From the NCBI GenBank assembly GCA_050289385.1, contig JBNKFQ010000278.1:1-27208 (forward strand): 27,208 bases of DNA. The letters are read 5' to 3'. Made by a program: the position numbers and the translations under genes. The notes under the pieces are model-generated. The model was not told the origin of the DNA. It saw nothing but the letters and a program-made list of their open reading frames with translations, and did no database searches. Below, in pieces: positions 7,880 through 14,969 of the stretch (its first letter is position 1; every line of letters begins with the position of its first letter). Origin of the DNA: JBNKFQ01 sp050289385 (GTDB lineage Bacteria > Pseudomonadota > Gammaproteobacteria > Pseudomonadales > Porticoccaceae).

Positions 7880-9232
7880 TTATCTGGCGTTCAGATCACT
7901 GACCCGCCATTGAAAACCTTTGGCAAAGATGCTGTCCGTGACTGAATCCTCCAGTTTATACGGGCCCTTGTCTCCGATGATGTAAACCACCTGGTTGTTC
8001 TGGCTCACCCCGGCAGAAGGCCTGTCATTAACGTTGGTAAACTGGGCGAAACCCTTGTAAGCCCATTGCCTTGTGCCATCCGCATGCTCGTACACTTCCC
8101 AAAACCCCTGCGATTGTGCACCAGCGGGCGCTATCAACGGGCGCCAGGTTTGCAGGCACTCTGCGTTGCAACCTTTGACACCCAGCCCTTTCCCTTTGAT
8201 ATAGGTGTCGTCGTCTTCGGTGCGTTTATCAAGGCCGCGTTCAATGGTGTAGCGGCTGTACAGCGGCATGCCATCAACTGTCGACAATATGTTGCCGTAA
8301 GCCAGGTCCTGCTGCACGCTAACAGAGGGTGGCGTAAAGTGCTGCGCAACCGTCACAACCTGCCAACCGTCCTGCCCTTTCAGCCCGTGAATATCTCCGG
8401 GCACCAGATCGCCTGTGTAGGTGTACAACAGCGCATTGTCGTAGGCCCACTGGCGAGTACCATCCTGGTGAGTGACCGGTGCAAACTGGCCCAGCGGGTT
8501 GGATAGCTCCGACGCCACCACGGGTTGGTAACGAAAAGCGCAATCAGCTTCACATTCAGGCGCTCTGGTTGCCGACGCCTGCGACCTGACATAAAGCGTC
8601 ATGCCCAGCTCGTCCACCAATGCATGGCTGCTCGCCGCGGGAATTTCCCTGACCATCACAGCAACTGGTGTGTCTATTGATTTTTCCGGTTCAAAACGGG
8701 CAATCTGCCAACCTTCAGGTAAGGTCAAATCGCGGTTAACACCGCTAATATCGGGAACACGTGCCTCCAGTGCCGACTTTTTTTGCGAGGCGATAATATT
8801 GTCCACTACCTCATTAAAACGCGTCTCGCGGGCAAACCGATACAAGGGCTTGCCTTTATAGGCCCATTGGCGATCACCGTTACCGCGAACAACAAGACTC
8901 CATTCTCCCACAGGTGTCGCGTCCGCATCTGCAATTACCGGGGGAAATTCTTTCGCACAATCACCTTCACAGTTTGATTTACCCGGTGTGACATCGGCAT
9001 CTGAAATAAAAAGTGTCCTGCCTTCGGCATTACCCAAACCAACCCAGTAGATATTCAGTCTGCTGATTTTTCTTGACACCTCCACCAGAGTAATCCCCGG
9101 AGGGGTTGAATAGTGAATAGAGCGTGATGAATTGGGAATTAAAGGCTCCTGCGCCTGAATGCAGCCAGTCACGACCGCCAAAATAACCAACCATACGGGT
9201 GTCAACAAAAAACACCACCTGGATTTTTTCAT
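7880..9232 (-). CDS. Lipoprotein with three Lipoprotein_15-type secreted repeats
   Basis: 450 aa from ATG 9232. A lipoprotein signal peptide MKKSRWCFLL...AVVTGC puts the lipidated Cys at 24. Three repeats follow, each with a C-x3-C pair and an RQWAY motif: C88/C92 with RQWAYKGKPLYRF, C227/C231 with RQWAYDNALLYTY, and C355/C359 with RQWAYKGFAQF. This matches the repeat of unknown function found in predicted lipoproteins (Lipoprotein_15, COG4315). ATG 9265 is an alternative start that overlaps the DUF1552 stop as ATGA, but it would put 11 extra residues before the signal. It is probably the last gene of the module C transcript. Role not known; the paired cysteines and Trp/Tyr motifs suggest a periplasmic or outer-membrane binding or redox protein (inference). 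Confidence 0.85.
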   Translation of the reverse strand: MKKSRWCFLLTPVWLVILAVVTGCIQAQEPLIPNSSRSIHYSTPPGITLVEVSRKISRLNIYWVGLGNAEGRTLFISDADVTPGKSNCEGDCAKEFPPVIADADATPVGEWSLVVRGNGDRQWAYKGKPLYRFARETRFNEVVDNIIASQKKSALEARVPDISGVNRDLTLPEGWQIARFEPEKSIDTPVAVMVREIPAASSHALVDELGMTLYVRSQASATRAPECEADCAFRYQPVVASELSNPLGQFAPVTHQDGTRQWAYDNALLYTYTGDLVPGDIHGLKGQDGWQVVTVAQHFTPPSVSVQQDLAYGNILSTVDGMPLYSRYTIERGLDKRTEDDDTYIKGKGLGVKGCNAECLQTWRPLIAPAGAQSQGFWEVYEHADGTRQWAYKGFAQFTNVNDRPSAGVSQNNQVVYIIGDKGPYKLEDSVTDSIFAKGFQWRVSDLNAR

Positions 9233-9261
9233 TTCGCTATACCCTGCTTTCAATTCACTAT

Positions 9262-10590
9262 TCATACCAGTACTTCCGAAAACGAATTTACGACTCGATT
9301 GGAGCCCGTGCCCCAACTCTCTGCCGGTATACCCAGCGCCCGCAGGCAGGTCAGGCCAACGCGGCCGCAAGGGTCATTTGGCGCCGATATGTGATGGCCG
9401 GTTTTGATGCCGCCATTGGCACGACCAGCAGTGAAATAAGGCATTTCCTTGTAGCCATGGATTCTGGAGTCTCCGTGATCGCTGAAGGCCAATACCAGGG
9501 TTCGGTCCAGCAAGGTGCCATCCCCTTCTTTAATACTGGCGAGTTTGGTTACAAGCCGTTGCCAGCCGATCATGTACCGGGTAGCAAACCAGTACGACAT
9601 TGGTTGATAACCCAGCACCGGGTCGGTGGCTTCTTCGTGGGTATAAATATGAGCACTCGATGGGTCGCCCGCTTTCACCATATCGTGACTGATGGTCATG
9701 TTAAAAATACGGGTCTGACCGCAGGCAAGTGCATGTGCCAGCAAATCGGCGAACATGTCATGGGTGTGGAGCGCATTTTCGATCTCCAGGTTCGGGTGCT
9801 CCGCCCGGGGTTCAGCAGGCGATTCACAAGCGGCCAACGGCTCCGGTTTTTCCAGCTCAAGCGCCAGCTTTTGCTCCAGGCTGCGCAGGGAGGTAAAAAA
9901 TTCGTCGAGCTGAGCGCGATCGTTCGCTCCCACCTGTTTCATTAATGCCTGTCGTTCGTTGGTAACAAATGACAATGCACTTTTGCGTACCATCACCGCC
10001 GGGTCAGGTGTGAAATTGTCGGCGTTCGGGTCCTGGAAACCTTCGCTGAAGATGCGTTGATACAGTTTCAGCGGTGAAACTTCTGCTTGATTATAGGCAT
10101 TGCCACCGCGCGAACTGTATGTCAGCAAGGAGTTGCCGTCGCAGGATACCGTCAGGGATTTAAAGCGGGTGCGCACACCGAGCTTTTCTGCCACCACGTC
10201 GTCAATGCTGCGCCCGAAGCCTCCCACCGGATCCGATACTCTGCCGGTCATAATGCACTGCTGCCCGGAAAAGTGAACCTGGCTCGGGTTGCCATCCAGG
10301 ATAACTTCGGTGCCCGTGTACATATTGATGTGCTCACGCACCGGCTCCAGCCCCTGTAACTGTGGTTTCAACTCGTAATCGGTGCCAGTCTTTTCCGGTA
10401 TCCAGTTGCCGTAACACAAACCCAATCCCCAGTACCAGGTGCCAAAGCAGGTGGGCAGGGATCCACCATCTGCCAGCGCACTACCGCTATCATTCAAAAA
10501 CATATCCAGCAACGGCAAGCCAACACCAACCGTGGCGCCATGCAAGGTTCCGCGCAGCAACTGGCGGCGGGTTACGGGATTATTGTTCAT
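9262..10590 (-). CDS. DUF1552 family protein, Tat-exported
   Basis: 442 aa from ATG 10590, preceded by GAGG nine bases upstream; the open frame extends further but without a plausible start. Twin-arginine signal: TRRQLLRGTL (7-16) followed by a hydrophobic stretch to about 30. The body has the features of the DUF1552 family (FGTWYWGLGLCYGNWIPE, SGQQCIMTGR, GRSIDDVVAEKLG, and AFSDHGDSRIHGYKEMPYF near the C-terminus), distantly related to DUF1501/alkaline-phosphatase-like folds. In many bacteria DUF1552 genes sit beside DUF1592/1588/1585 genes, as here. Export by Tat implies folding, possibly with a cofactor, in the cytoplasm. The reaction is unknown. It is followed directly by the lipoprotein gene. 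Confidence 0.88.
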   Translation of the reverse strand: MNNNPVTRRQLLRGTLHGATVGVGLPLLDMFLNDSGSALADGGSLPTCFGTWYWGLGLCYGNWIPEKTGTDYELKPQLQGLEPVREHINMYTGTEVILDGNPSQVHFSGQQCIMTGRVSDPVGGFGRSIDDVVAEKLGVRTRFKSLTVSCDGNSLLTYSSRGGNAYNQAEVSPLKLYQRIFSEGFQDPNADNFTPDPAVMVRKSALSFVTNERQALMKQVGANDRAQLDEFFTSLRSLEQKLALELEKPEPLAACESPAEPRAEHPNLEIENALHTHDMFADLLAHALACGQTRIFNMTISHDMVKAGDPSSAHIYTHEEATDPVLGYQPMSYWFATRYMIGWQRLVTKLASIKEGDGTLLDRTLVLAFSDHGDSRIHGYKEMPYFTAGRANGGIKTGHHISAPNDPCGRVGLTCLRALGIPAESWGTGSNRVVNSFSEVLV

Positions 10591-10611
10591 CTGCAAGTTC
10601 CTCTTTTTTGA

Positions 10612-10755
10612 GTCGGACGTCTGACGTCGGAAGTCGGACGCAAAAACAAACCAGTAATCATTCCGGCACTTTCGAACTTCTTTTCCCCCGGCACGCATCC
10701 AATAAGGCCGGGCGTGCGAAGGCACAACTTTAGCTTCAGACGTGCAACGTCAGAC
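10612..10755. repeat. Heptamer-armed inverted element, copy 1
   Basis: Four tandem heptamers of the type GTCGGAC (10612-10639) are followed by GC and AAAAAC; at the other end three heptamers (10735-10755: TTCAGAC, GTGCAAC, GTCAGAC) stand in reverse orientation, again preceded by GC when read inward. The spacer is about 95 bp and has its own small hairpin (GCACGC/GCGTGC). It lies between the DUF1592 and DUF1552 genes. Confidence 0.75.
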
Positions 10756-10762
10756 CAAACAC

Positions 10763-12451
10763 TTACCTCACTGCCACCTCTTCTGTTTTGGGCGCCAAAA
10801 CTTGATAAAAAGCATCACTCGTACCCAGGGCTCTGAACAACTCTGTTATTCGATAATCGTCTTCCGCAAATTTCTTGCGTACCTTTTTTAGCCATTTGCG
10901 CTCGCGCGGTGCGACCTCATGACCAACACCATAGGCAAATACCCTGTTTACAAGACAGGAGACAATGGCCGGACTGTTGCGAACAGCCTGACTCAACCCA
11001 CGCACATCAGCAAAGGACACGCCATCCAGTTCGCCGCTGGTATCAATGGTTACTCCATTTTCTGTGCTGCGATAACGGCCACCAGTATCAAAGCTTTCCA
11101 GCGCCAGGCCGATCGGGTCGGTAATTTTGTGACAACCCGCACAGGTGGGATTCGTCGCATGCGCACCCAAACGGTCGCGCGTGGTTTTATATTCCGGATG
11201 CTTACCCGGCTGCATCAAGGAGAAGTCGACATCACCGGGCGGCAACGGCACATCCTGGCACAACAGATTTTCGCGCAGGGCCTTGCCACGCAGAGTGGGT
11301 GACGTGCGCCCCGGATGTGAGTGCAAGGCCACAAAAGCGGGTTGCGCCAATAGCCCAGCGCGCGGATCGTCCTCATCAAAATGGTAAGCCATCCATCGAT
11401 CTGGTGTGGCAATCGGATTGGCCTGAAACAGAGGTATTGCCAATTGCGCAGCCAACTCAGGCGTGAGGAAGGTGTTGGGCGTGGTGAACAAATCACGGTA
11501 ATCACCGCGCCGTTCGATCAAGTGATCCACTACCGTGCGCAGTATTTGTTCACGCGCATCCTGACCAACCTGAAAGGTAAAATCCGGGAAAAACTGCGCG
11601 TCTTTGATCAAGGTGTCGAACTCTTCCAGGGCCAGCATGTCACTGAAAAATGCGCGCACTCCCCGGTTAATTTTGGGCGAAGCAATCATGCGATCGATTT
11701 GGGTTTGCAAACCACTGGCGCTTTCCAGCTCGCCACGTTCAGCCGCATCCAGCAAGGCGCGATCAGGGCTGCTGTCCCACAGCAAAAAACTCAGTCGTGA
11801 CGCTTTGGAATAACCGGTCAGCTCTGACTCGCCATCACCAATCGACCAGGCCGATTCAATGCGATATAAAAAGCTGGGTGACACCAGCATGTTGGCCAGG
11901 CTACGTTCGATGCCGGTGTAAAAATTGCTTGCTGCCTCTGCCTGTTGCCGGGCTGCCAGCAAATGATTTTGCAACTCTTCGTCGGTCAACGGCCTGCGGT
12001 ACAAAAGTCGCCCAACATCGCTTATAAAACGTTCGCTACAGACCGGATCGAACCGATTTTTGTTCGCGGGTAAACACGGGATTAACTCCTTGCGATAACG
12101 GTCACTGACAACTTGCGAGGCAATTTGCAGGGCCAGATCTTCAGCGACTTCAAGATCCACTGGAGATAAACCGGCATTGGAGGCACCAACTTCCAGCAAA
12201 CCAGCGTAACGCTGACCAATGGTGCTTAATTTGCCTTTGGTTTCAATGGTCGACCCAAACACATCCGTAATAATGTGCGCATATTGTTCTGCACTGATAC
12301 GTCGAACCGAAGCAATTTGTTGTTCACCGCGAATCACCGGAGCAACGGAAACTTGACTTTGCGACCACCAGATCACCGCACCCGCGACAAGTAGCAGCAA
12401 CGGCAGAATAACTTTTTTGTGTTTAAAGGTATTTTGAGAAAACGACGACAT
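10763..12451 (-). CDS. Membrane-anchored DUF1592/DUF1588/DUF1585-type cytochrome-like protein
   Basis: 562 aa. N-terminal uncleaved-type membrane anchor (about 13-31). The rest matches the multidomain proteins also found in planctomycetes and myxobacteria: RRISAEQYAHIITDVFG (DUF1587-like, 50-66), FISDVGRLLYRRPLTDEEL (DUF1595-like, 142-160), SRLSFLLWDSSPDRALLDAA (DUF1592, 218-237), HPGRTSPTLRGKALRENLLCQ (DUF1588, 379-399) and a C-terminal DUF1585 part. One c-type haem motif CAGCH at 437-441 is followed by KITDPIGLALESFD. These suggest an extracytoplasmic redox role, but no reaction is established for this group. ATG 12451 has AAGGAG ten bases upstream and starts 14 bases after the preceding stop, so the genes form an operon. 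Confidence 0.88.
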   Translation of the reverse strand: MSSFSQNTFKHKKVILPLLLLVAGAVIWWSQSQVSVAPVIRGEQQIASVRRISAEQYAHIITDVFGSTIETKGKLSTIGQRYAGLLEVGASNAGLSPVDLEVAEDLALQIASQVVSDRYRKELIPCLPANKNRFDPVCSERFISDVGRLLYRRPLTDEELQNHLLAARQQAEAASNFYTGIERSLANMLVSPSFLYRIESAWSIGDGESELTGYSKASRLSFLLWDSSPDRALLDAAERGELESASGLQTQIDRMIASPKINRGVRAFFSDMLALEEFDTLIKDAQFFPDFTFQVGQDAREQILRTVVDHLIERRGDYRDLFTTPNTFLTPELAAQLAIPLFQANPIATPDRWMAYHFDEDDPRAGLLAQPAFVALHSHPGRTSPTLRGKALRENLLCQDVPLPPGDVDFSLMQPGKHPEYKTTRDRLGAHATNPTCAGCHKITDPIGLALESFDTGGRYRSTENGVTIDTSGELDGVSFADVRGLSQAVRNSPAIVSCLVNRVFAYGVGHEVAPRERKWLKKVRKKFAEDDYRITELFRALGTSDAFYQVLAPKTEEVAVR

Positions 12452-12465
12452 GGAAAAACGACTCC

Positions 12466-13593
12466 TTATTCAGTGGCACGGCTGCCGACAATAAATGTGC
12501 CATCAGGCTGTGCGATAAATGCGGGCACAGCGTTGACCTGAAATGCTGAAGAAATGGCTGTATTTTCGCCAGTTTTCGGGTCGGGATATGCGTCGGCCAG
12601 TTTCTTGAGGTTGTAGTAACCACCGGTCACGTCCACCATACCCATCTCACTGACCACGCCGATCATCAGCCAGTAATCCCTCCAGGGGTGGTAGCCTCCA
12701 AGATAACCTGAGGCTTTGCCATCGTCGGCAAATCGCAGACGCAGTTGCGAGTCGTAGAGTTCAAAGTTGAAATAGAGAGGAAAATGGCTATCCAGCTTGA
12801 CCTCCGCTCCTTCGGTATTTGAAGTAAAAACACCGTCGCGGTATATGCCCTGCAAAGTGCCATAGTGAGGCGCATTGGGGTCGATCACATAGGTCAGGTT
12901 GGACATCGCTTCGCCCTGTTTATTCAAGCGCAGACGGCCAAGCGCCCGATGCATGGTGACCGTGGCCGGGCCACCGCTGTCAAAGTCATCGGTGGTAATG
13001 CTGAACAACCACGCTGGTACCGCAATGGTGGGAAATTCCGATCTCCAGACTGAATCTTCCCAAAAAGGCCGCTGCGGTGGGCTGATATCGTAATTGGCAA
13101 AACAGCCCAGAGCGCGGTAAAGCTCGTTATCGACGCCCTTGAGATGGGTTTCCGGGTCTTCAAACCCCTTCGGACCATCCTTGCCATCCAGGTCAAATCC
13201 ATAGCCATACGGCCCCGCCACTATTTCCAGATTGGGATCAGGTTGCGATTCGGGGTAGTGATGAACATTGGCGGGTTTGCCATTGCGAACACCGCGTTTG
13301 GCGACCATCAATACATTGGCAGTGGTGAGATCGAGACTGCTGCCATTCAACAGCTCATCGATTTTGTCCTGACTGAAGCCACGTATTTTGAACGCCCTCT
13401 CGCGAGCCTCACCAAACCCACCATTGCCGCCATTTGGGCAGTTGCGGTCATCGTGGTGGGTGGCGATCTGAAAGTAACTGATGACATAGCCTCTGGTCTC
13501 TGCGTAACCGGAAGGCGCCATCACGCCAAACAGCGCGAGGCACGCCATCAAGCAAGCAGGCCATGGCTGCCGTAGTCGTGTTGTTTGCATCAT
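12466..13593 (-). CDS. Secreted protein of unknown family
   Basis: 375 aa that I do not recognise. It has a signal peptide (to about residue 31, ending GYA) and no further membrane segment. Notable blocks are TRGYVISYFQIATHHDDRNC (33-52), GGNGGFGEARERAFKIRGFS, GFDLDG (132-137), GVDNELYRALGC (153-164), a beta-rich middle and a C-terminal segment NAVPAFIAQPDGTFIVGSRA. Cys52 and Cys164 are both present in the broken paralogue just upstream and might form a disulfide. It lies 14 bases before the DUF1592 gene and is probably co-transcribed with it, so it likely works outside the cytoplasm with the DUF1592/DUF1552 proteins. ATG 13593 is used; the second codon is also ATG. Confidence 0.8.
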   Translation of the reverse strand: MMQTTRLRQPWPACLMACLALFGVMAPSGYAETRGYVISYFQIATHHDDRNCPNGGNGGFGEARERAFKIRGFSQDKIDELLNGSSLDLTTANVLMVAKRGVRNGKPANVHHYPESQPDPNLEIVAGPYGYGFDLDGKDGPKGFEDPETHLKGVDNELYRALGCFANYDISPPQRPFWEDSVWRSEFPTIAVPAWLFSITTDDFDSGGPATVTMHRALGRLRLNKQGEAMSNLTYVIDPNAPHYGTLQGIYRDGVFTSNTEGAEVKLDSHFPLYFNFELYDSQLRLRFADDGKASGYLGGYHPWRDYWLMIGVVSEMGMVDVTGGYYNLKKLADAYPDPKTGENTAISSAFQVNAVPAFIAQPDGTFIVGSRATE

Positions 13594-13926
13594 TTGGTTC
13601 CCGAATTGCTATGGTTTCAGTGCTGTTGTGCAGTCACCACCTGTAAAACACCGGCCCGGCCAAAACAGGTGTTTGAACTTGGCTGGAACGGTTTGTTTGT
13701 TGCTCTTACAGGTACTGTCGCTTGAGCGGGGAATTTATCCCGCTTTTGAGGAATTATTCGGGAAGGTTGGTGCTGACAGGGGGTGTTGATAAAACCGGGG
13801 TCTTTTGACAAAACCGATCCAAAGGGAATCAATCATCTCAGACAACAGCCGCCTTTATATGCATATGTTCAGGATTTTCGATACATCTGGAATAGTGATC
13901 AAATGATAAAGGGGCGAATCTATACA
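13594..13926. other. Intergenic gap between the paralogous secreted-protein genes
   Basis: 333 bases without a supported gene. It contains small hairpins (CACCTGT/ACAGGTG near 13641-13675 around a GGCC palindrome, and AGCGGG/CCCGCT near 13725). It may hold a leader or promoter for the intact gene, or non-coding remains of the broken one. No similarity to the C-terminal half of the paralogue could be read here. Confidence 0.4.
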
Positions 13927-14775
13927 TTACCGAGGGTAGAGTCCACTCACTCGCCAGTGAACCATCGGTTGACTCAACGGCAACATAGGCTCTCCACGAT
14001 AAATCCCATCCATCCCCAATAAATACTGATAACGGTTGTTGTCAGCCTGCTCGGCAAGCCAGGGGCGGGCAGGATAATTGATGTGGTAAGTGTTGTAACA
14101 ACCCACGACTTGGAACAATTCGTTGTCCACACCCTGTTGCAGTGTGTCCGGGTCTGTAAAACTGTTTGGAGCACCAGCGCCACGCTCATCCAAATCAAAG
14201 CCAAAGGCTATTTTCCCGGAGACGGTTTCCAGTCGCTGGTAAACTGTGGACACGGGGTTAAAAAGTACATCGGCAGGCTCACCATTGATCTCACCACGGT
14301 TTCGAACCAATGGGTACAAATTGGCAAATCCTTGTAGACCTTCTTTGCCATAGGCATCAATTAGTTGGTCAGTCCTGGTTTGACTGTACCCTCGCGATGC
14401 CAAATCGCGTTGAATCAGCTCACCGCGCGCTCCATTGCCCCCGCCGGTACAACTGTGTACATCTCTATAAGTAGCCAAGTGCAGATAGTTAAGGAACCTC
14501 TGAACAAGTCAATGGCGTCTCTGCGAGACCTGAAGCGTGTAGCTGCAAGGCGCAATCCGAAGGCCAGGGCTGGTTGTCACTGGCGAGGGTTGCAACGCGG
14601 CAGATTCGCGCTTCAGGTCTCGCCCTTCGGGGCTTACAGACGACTCCATAGACTTGTTCAGAGGTTCCTTAATAACAATACCGCGAGTGCTGGCAAAAGG
14701 TTTTGTCGGGAATAACACACAGGCAATGGTGATTAATACCAACCAACTAACATTTCTAAACCTGGTTTTTTTCAT
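13927..14775 (-). pseudogene. Broken paralogue of the secreted unknown protein, interrupted by a MITE
   Basis: The 5' part (from ATG 14775, with AAGGTGA upstream) encodes a signal peptide and FASTRGIVI, then runs into the element at 14493-14668. Beyond it the frame resumes with YLHLATYRDVHSCTGGGNG. Removing the 176-bp element plus one TTAA copy gives RGIVINYLHLATYRDVHSC, which aligns with RGYVISYFQIATHHDDRNC of the intact neighbour, so the insertion broke a once-normal gene. Further matches: GFDLDE for GFDLDG and GVDNELFQVVGC for GVDNELYRALGC. After about 200 residues it ends at a stop without the C-terminal half of the paralogue, so it is also shorter or internally deleted. It lies between receptor C and the intact paralogue. 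Confidence 0.85.
14489..14672. mobile_element. MITE-like element (176 bp) with TTAA target duplication
   Basis: Perfect 18-bp terminal inverted repeats GGAACCTCTGAACAAGTC (14493-14510 and 14651-14668), each flanked by TTAA (14489-14492 and 14669-14672). Internal inverted repeats (GCGAGACCTGAAGCG against CGCTTCAGGTCTCGC) make nearly the whole element self-complementary. There is no transposase frame. The end sequence and the YTAR-type 4-bp duplication resemble IS5-group elements, so it may be mobilised by an IS5-family transposase elsewhere (inference). Confidence 0.88.
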
Positions 14776-14824
14776 CTTTCACCTTTAACCTGGAAAATTA
14801 ATTGCCATAGCAAGGTTTGAGAGT

Positions 14825-14860
14825 GTTTACCGGCTGGATAACACTGCCAGCCGGTTAAAC
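14825..14860. terminator. Strong hairpin between receptor C and the broken gene
   Basis: GTTTACCGGCTGG (14825-14837) pairs with CCAGCCGGTTAAAC (14847-14860) with one bulged base and a 9-base loop. It lies about 110 bases after the receptor C stop. There is no U run, so it is more likely a processing or stabilising hairpin, or an attenuator, than a full terminator. Confidence 0.45.
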
Positions 14861-14969
14861 TCTTTATCGGAACCATGAAATGGAATTAATTACTGTGGTC
14901 TTGCCTTCTGACACACATGATGAGTGGGCGAATGAAGCTTACAAGGCATCAATTACCGTCTTTTGAAAT

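Noticed and set aside
9199..9945. Plus-strand open frame of 248 codons
   Set aside because: It is antisense to the DUF1552 and lipoprotein genes and lacks recognisable motifs.
14493..14668. A full insertion sequence
   Set aside because: It is only 176 bp and has no transposase frame, so it is non-autonomous.
14509..14775. An 88-residue open frame with a signal peptide
   Set aside because: It is the broken gene's 5' end running into the MITE; the part after FASTRGIVI is element sequence, not a separate protein.
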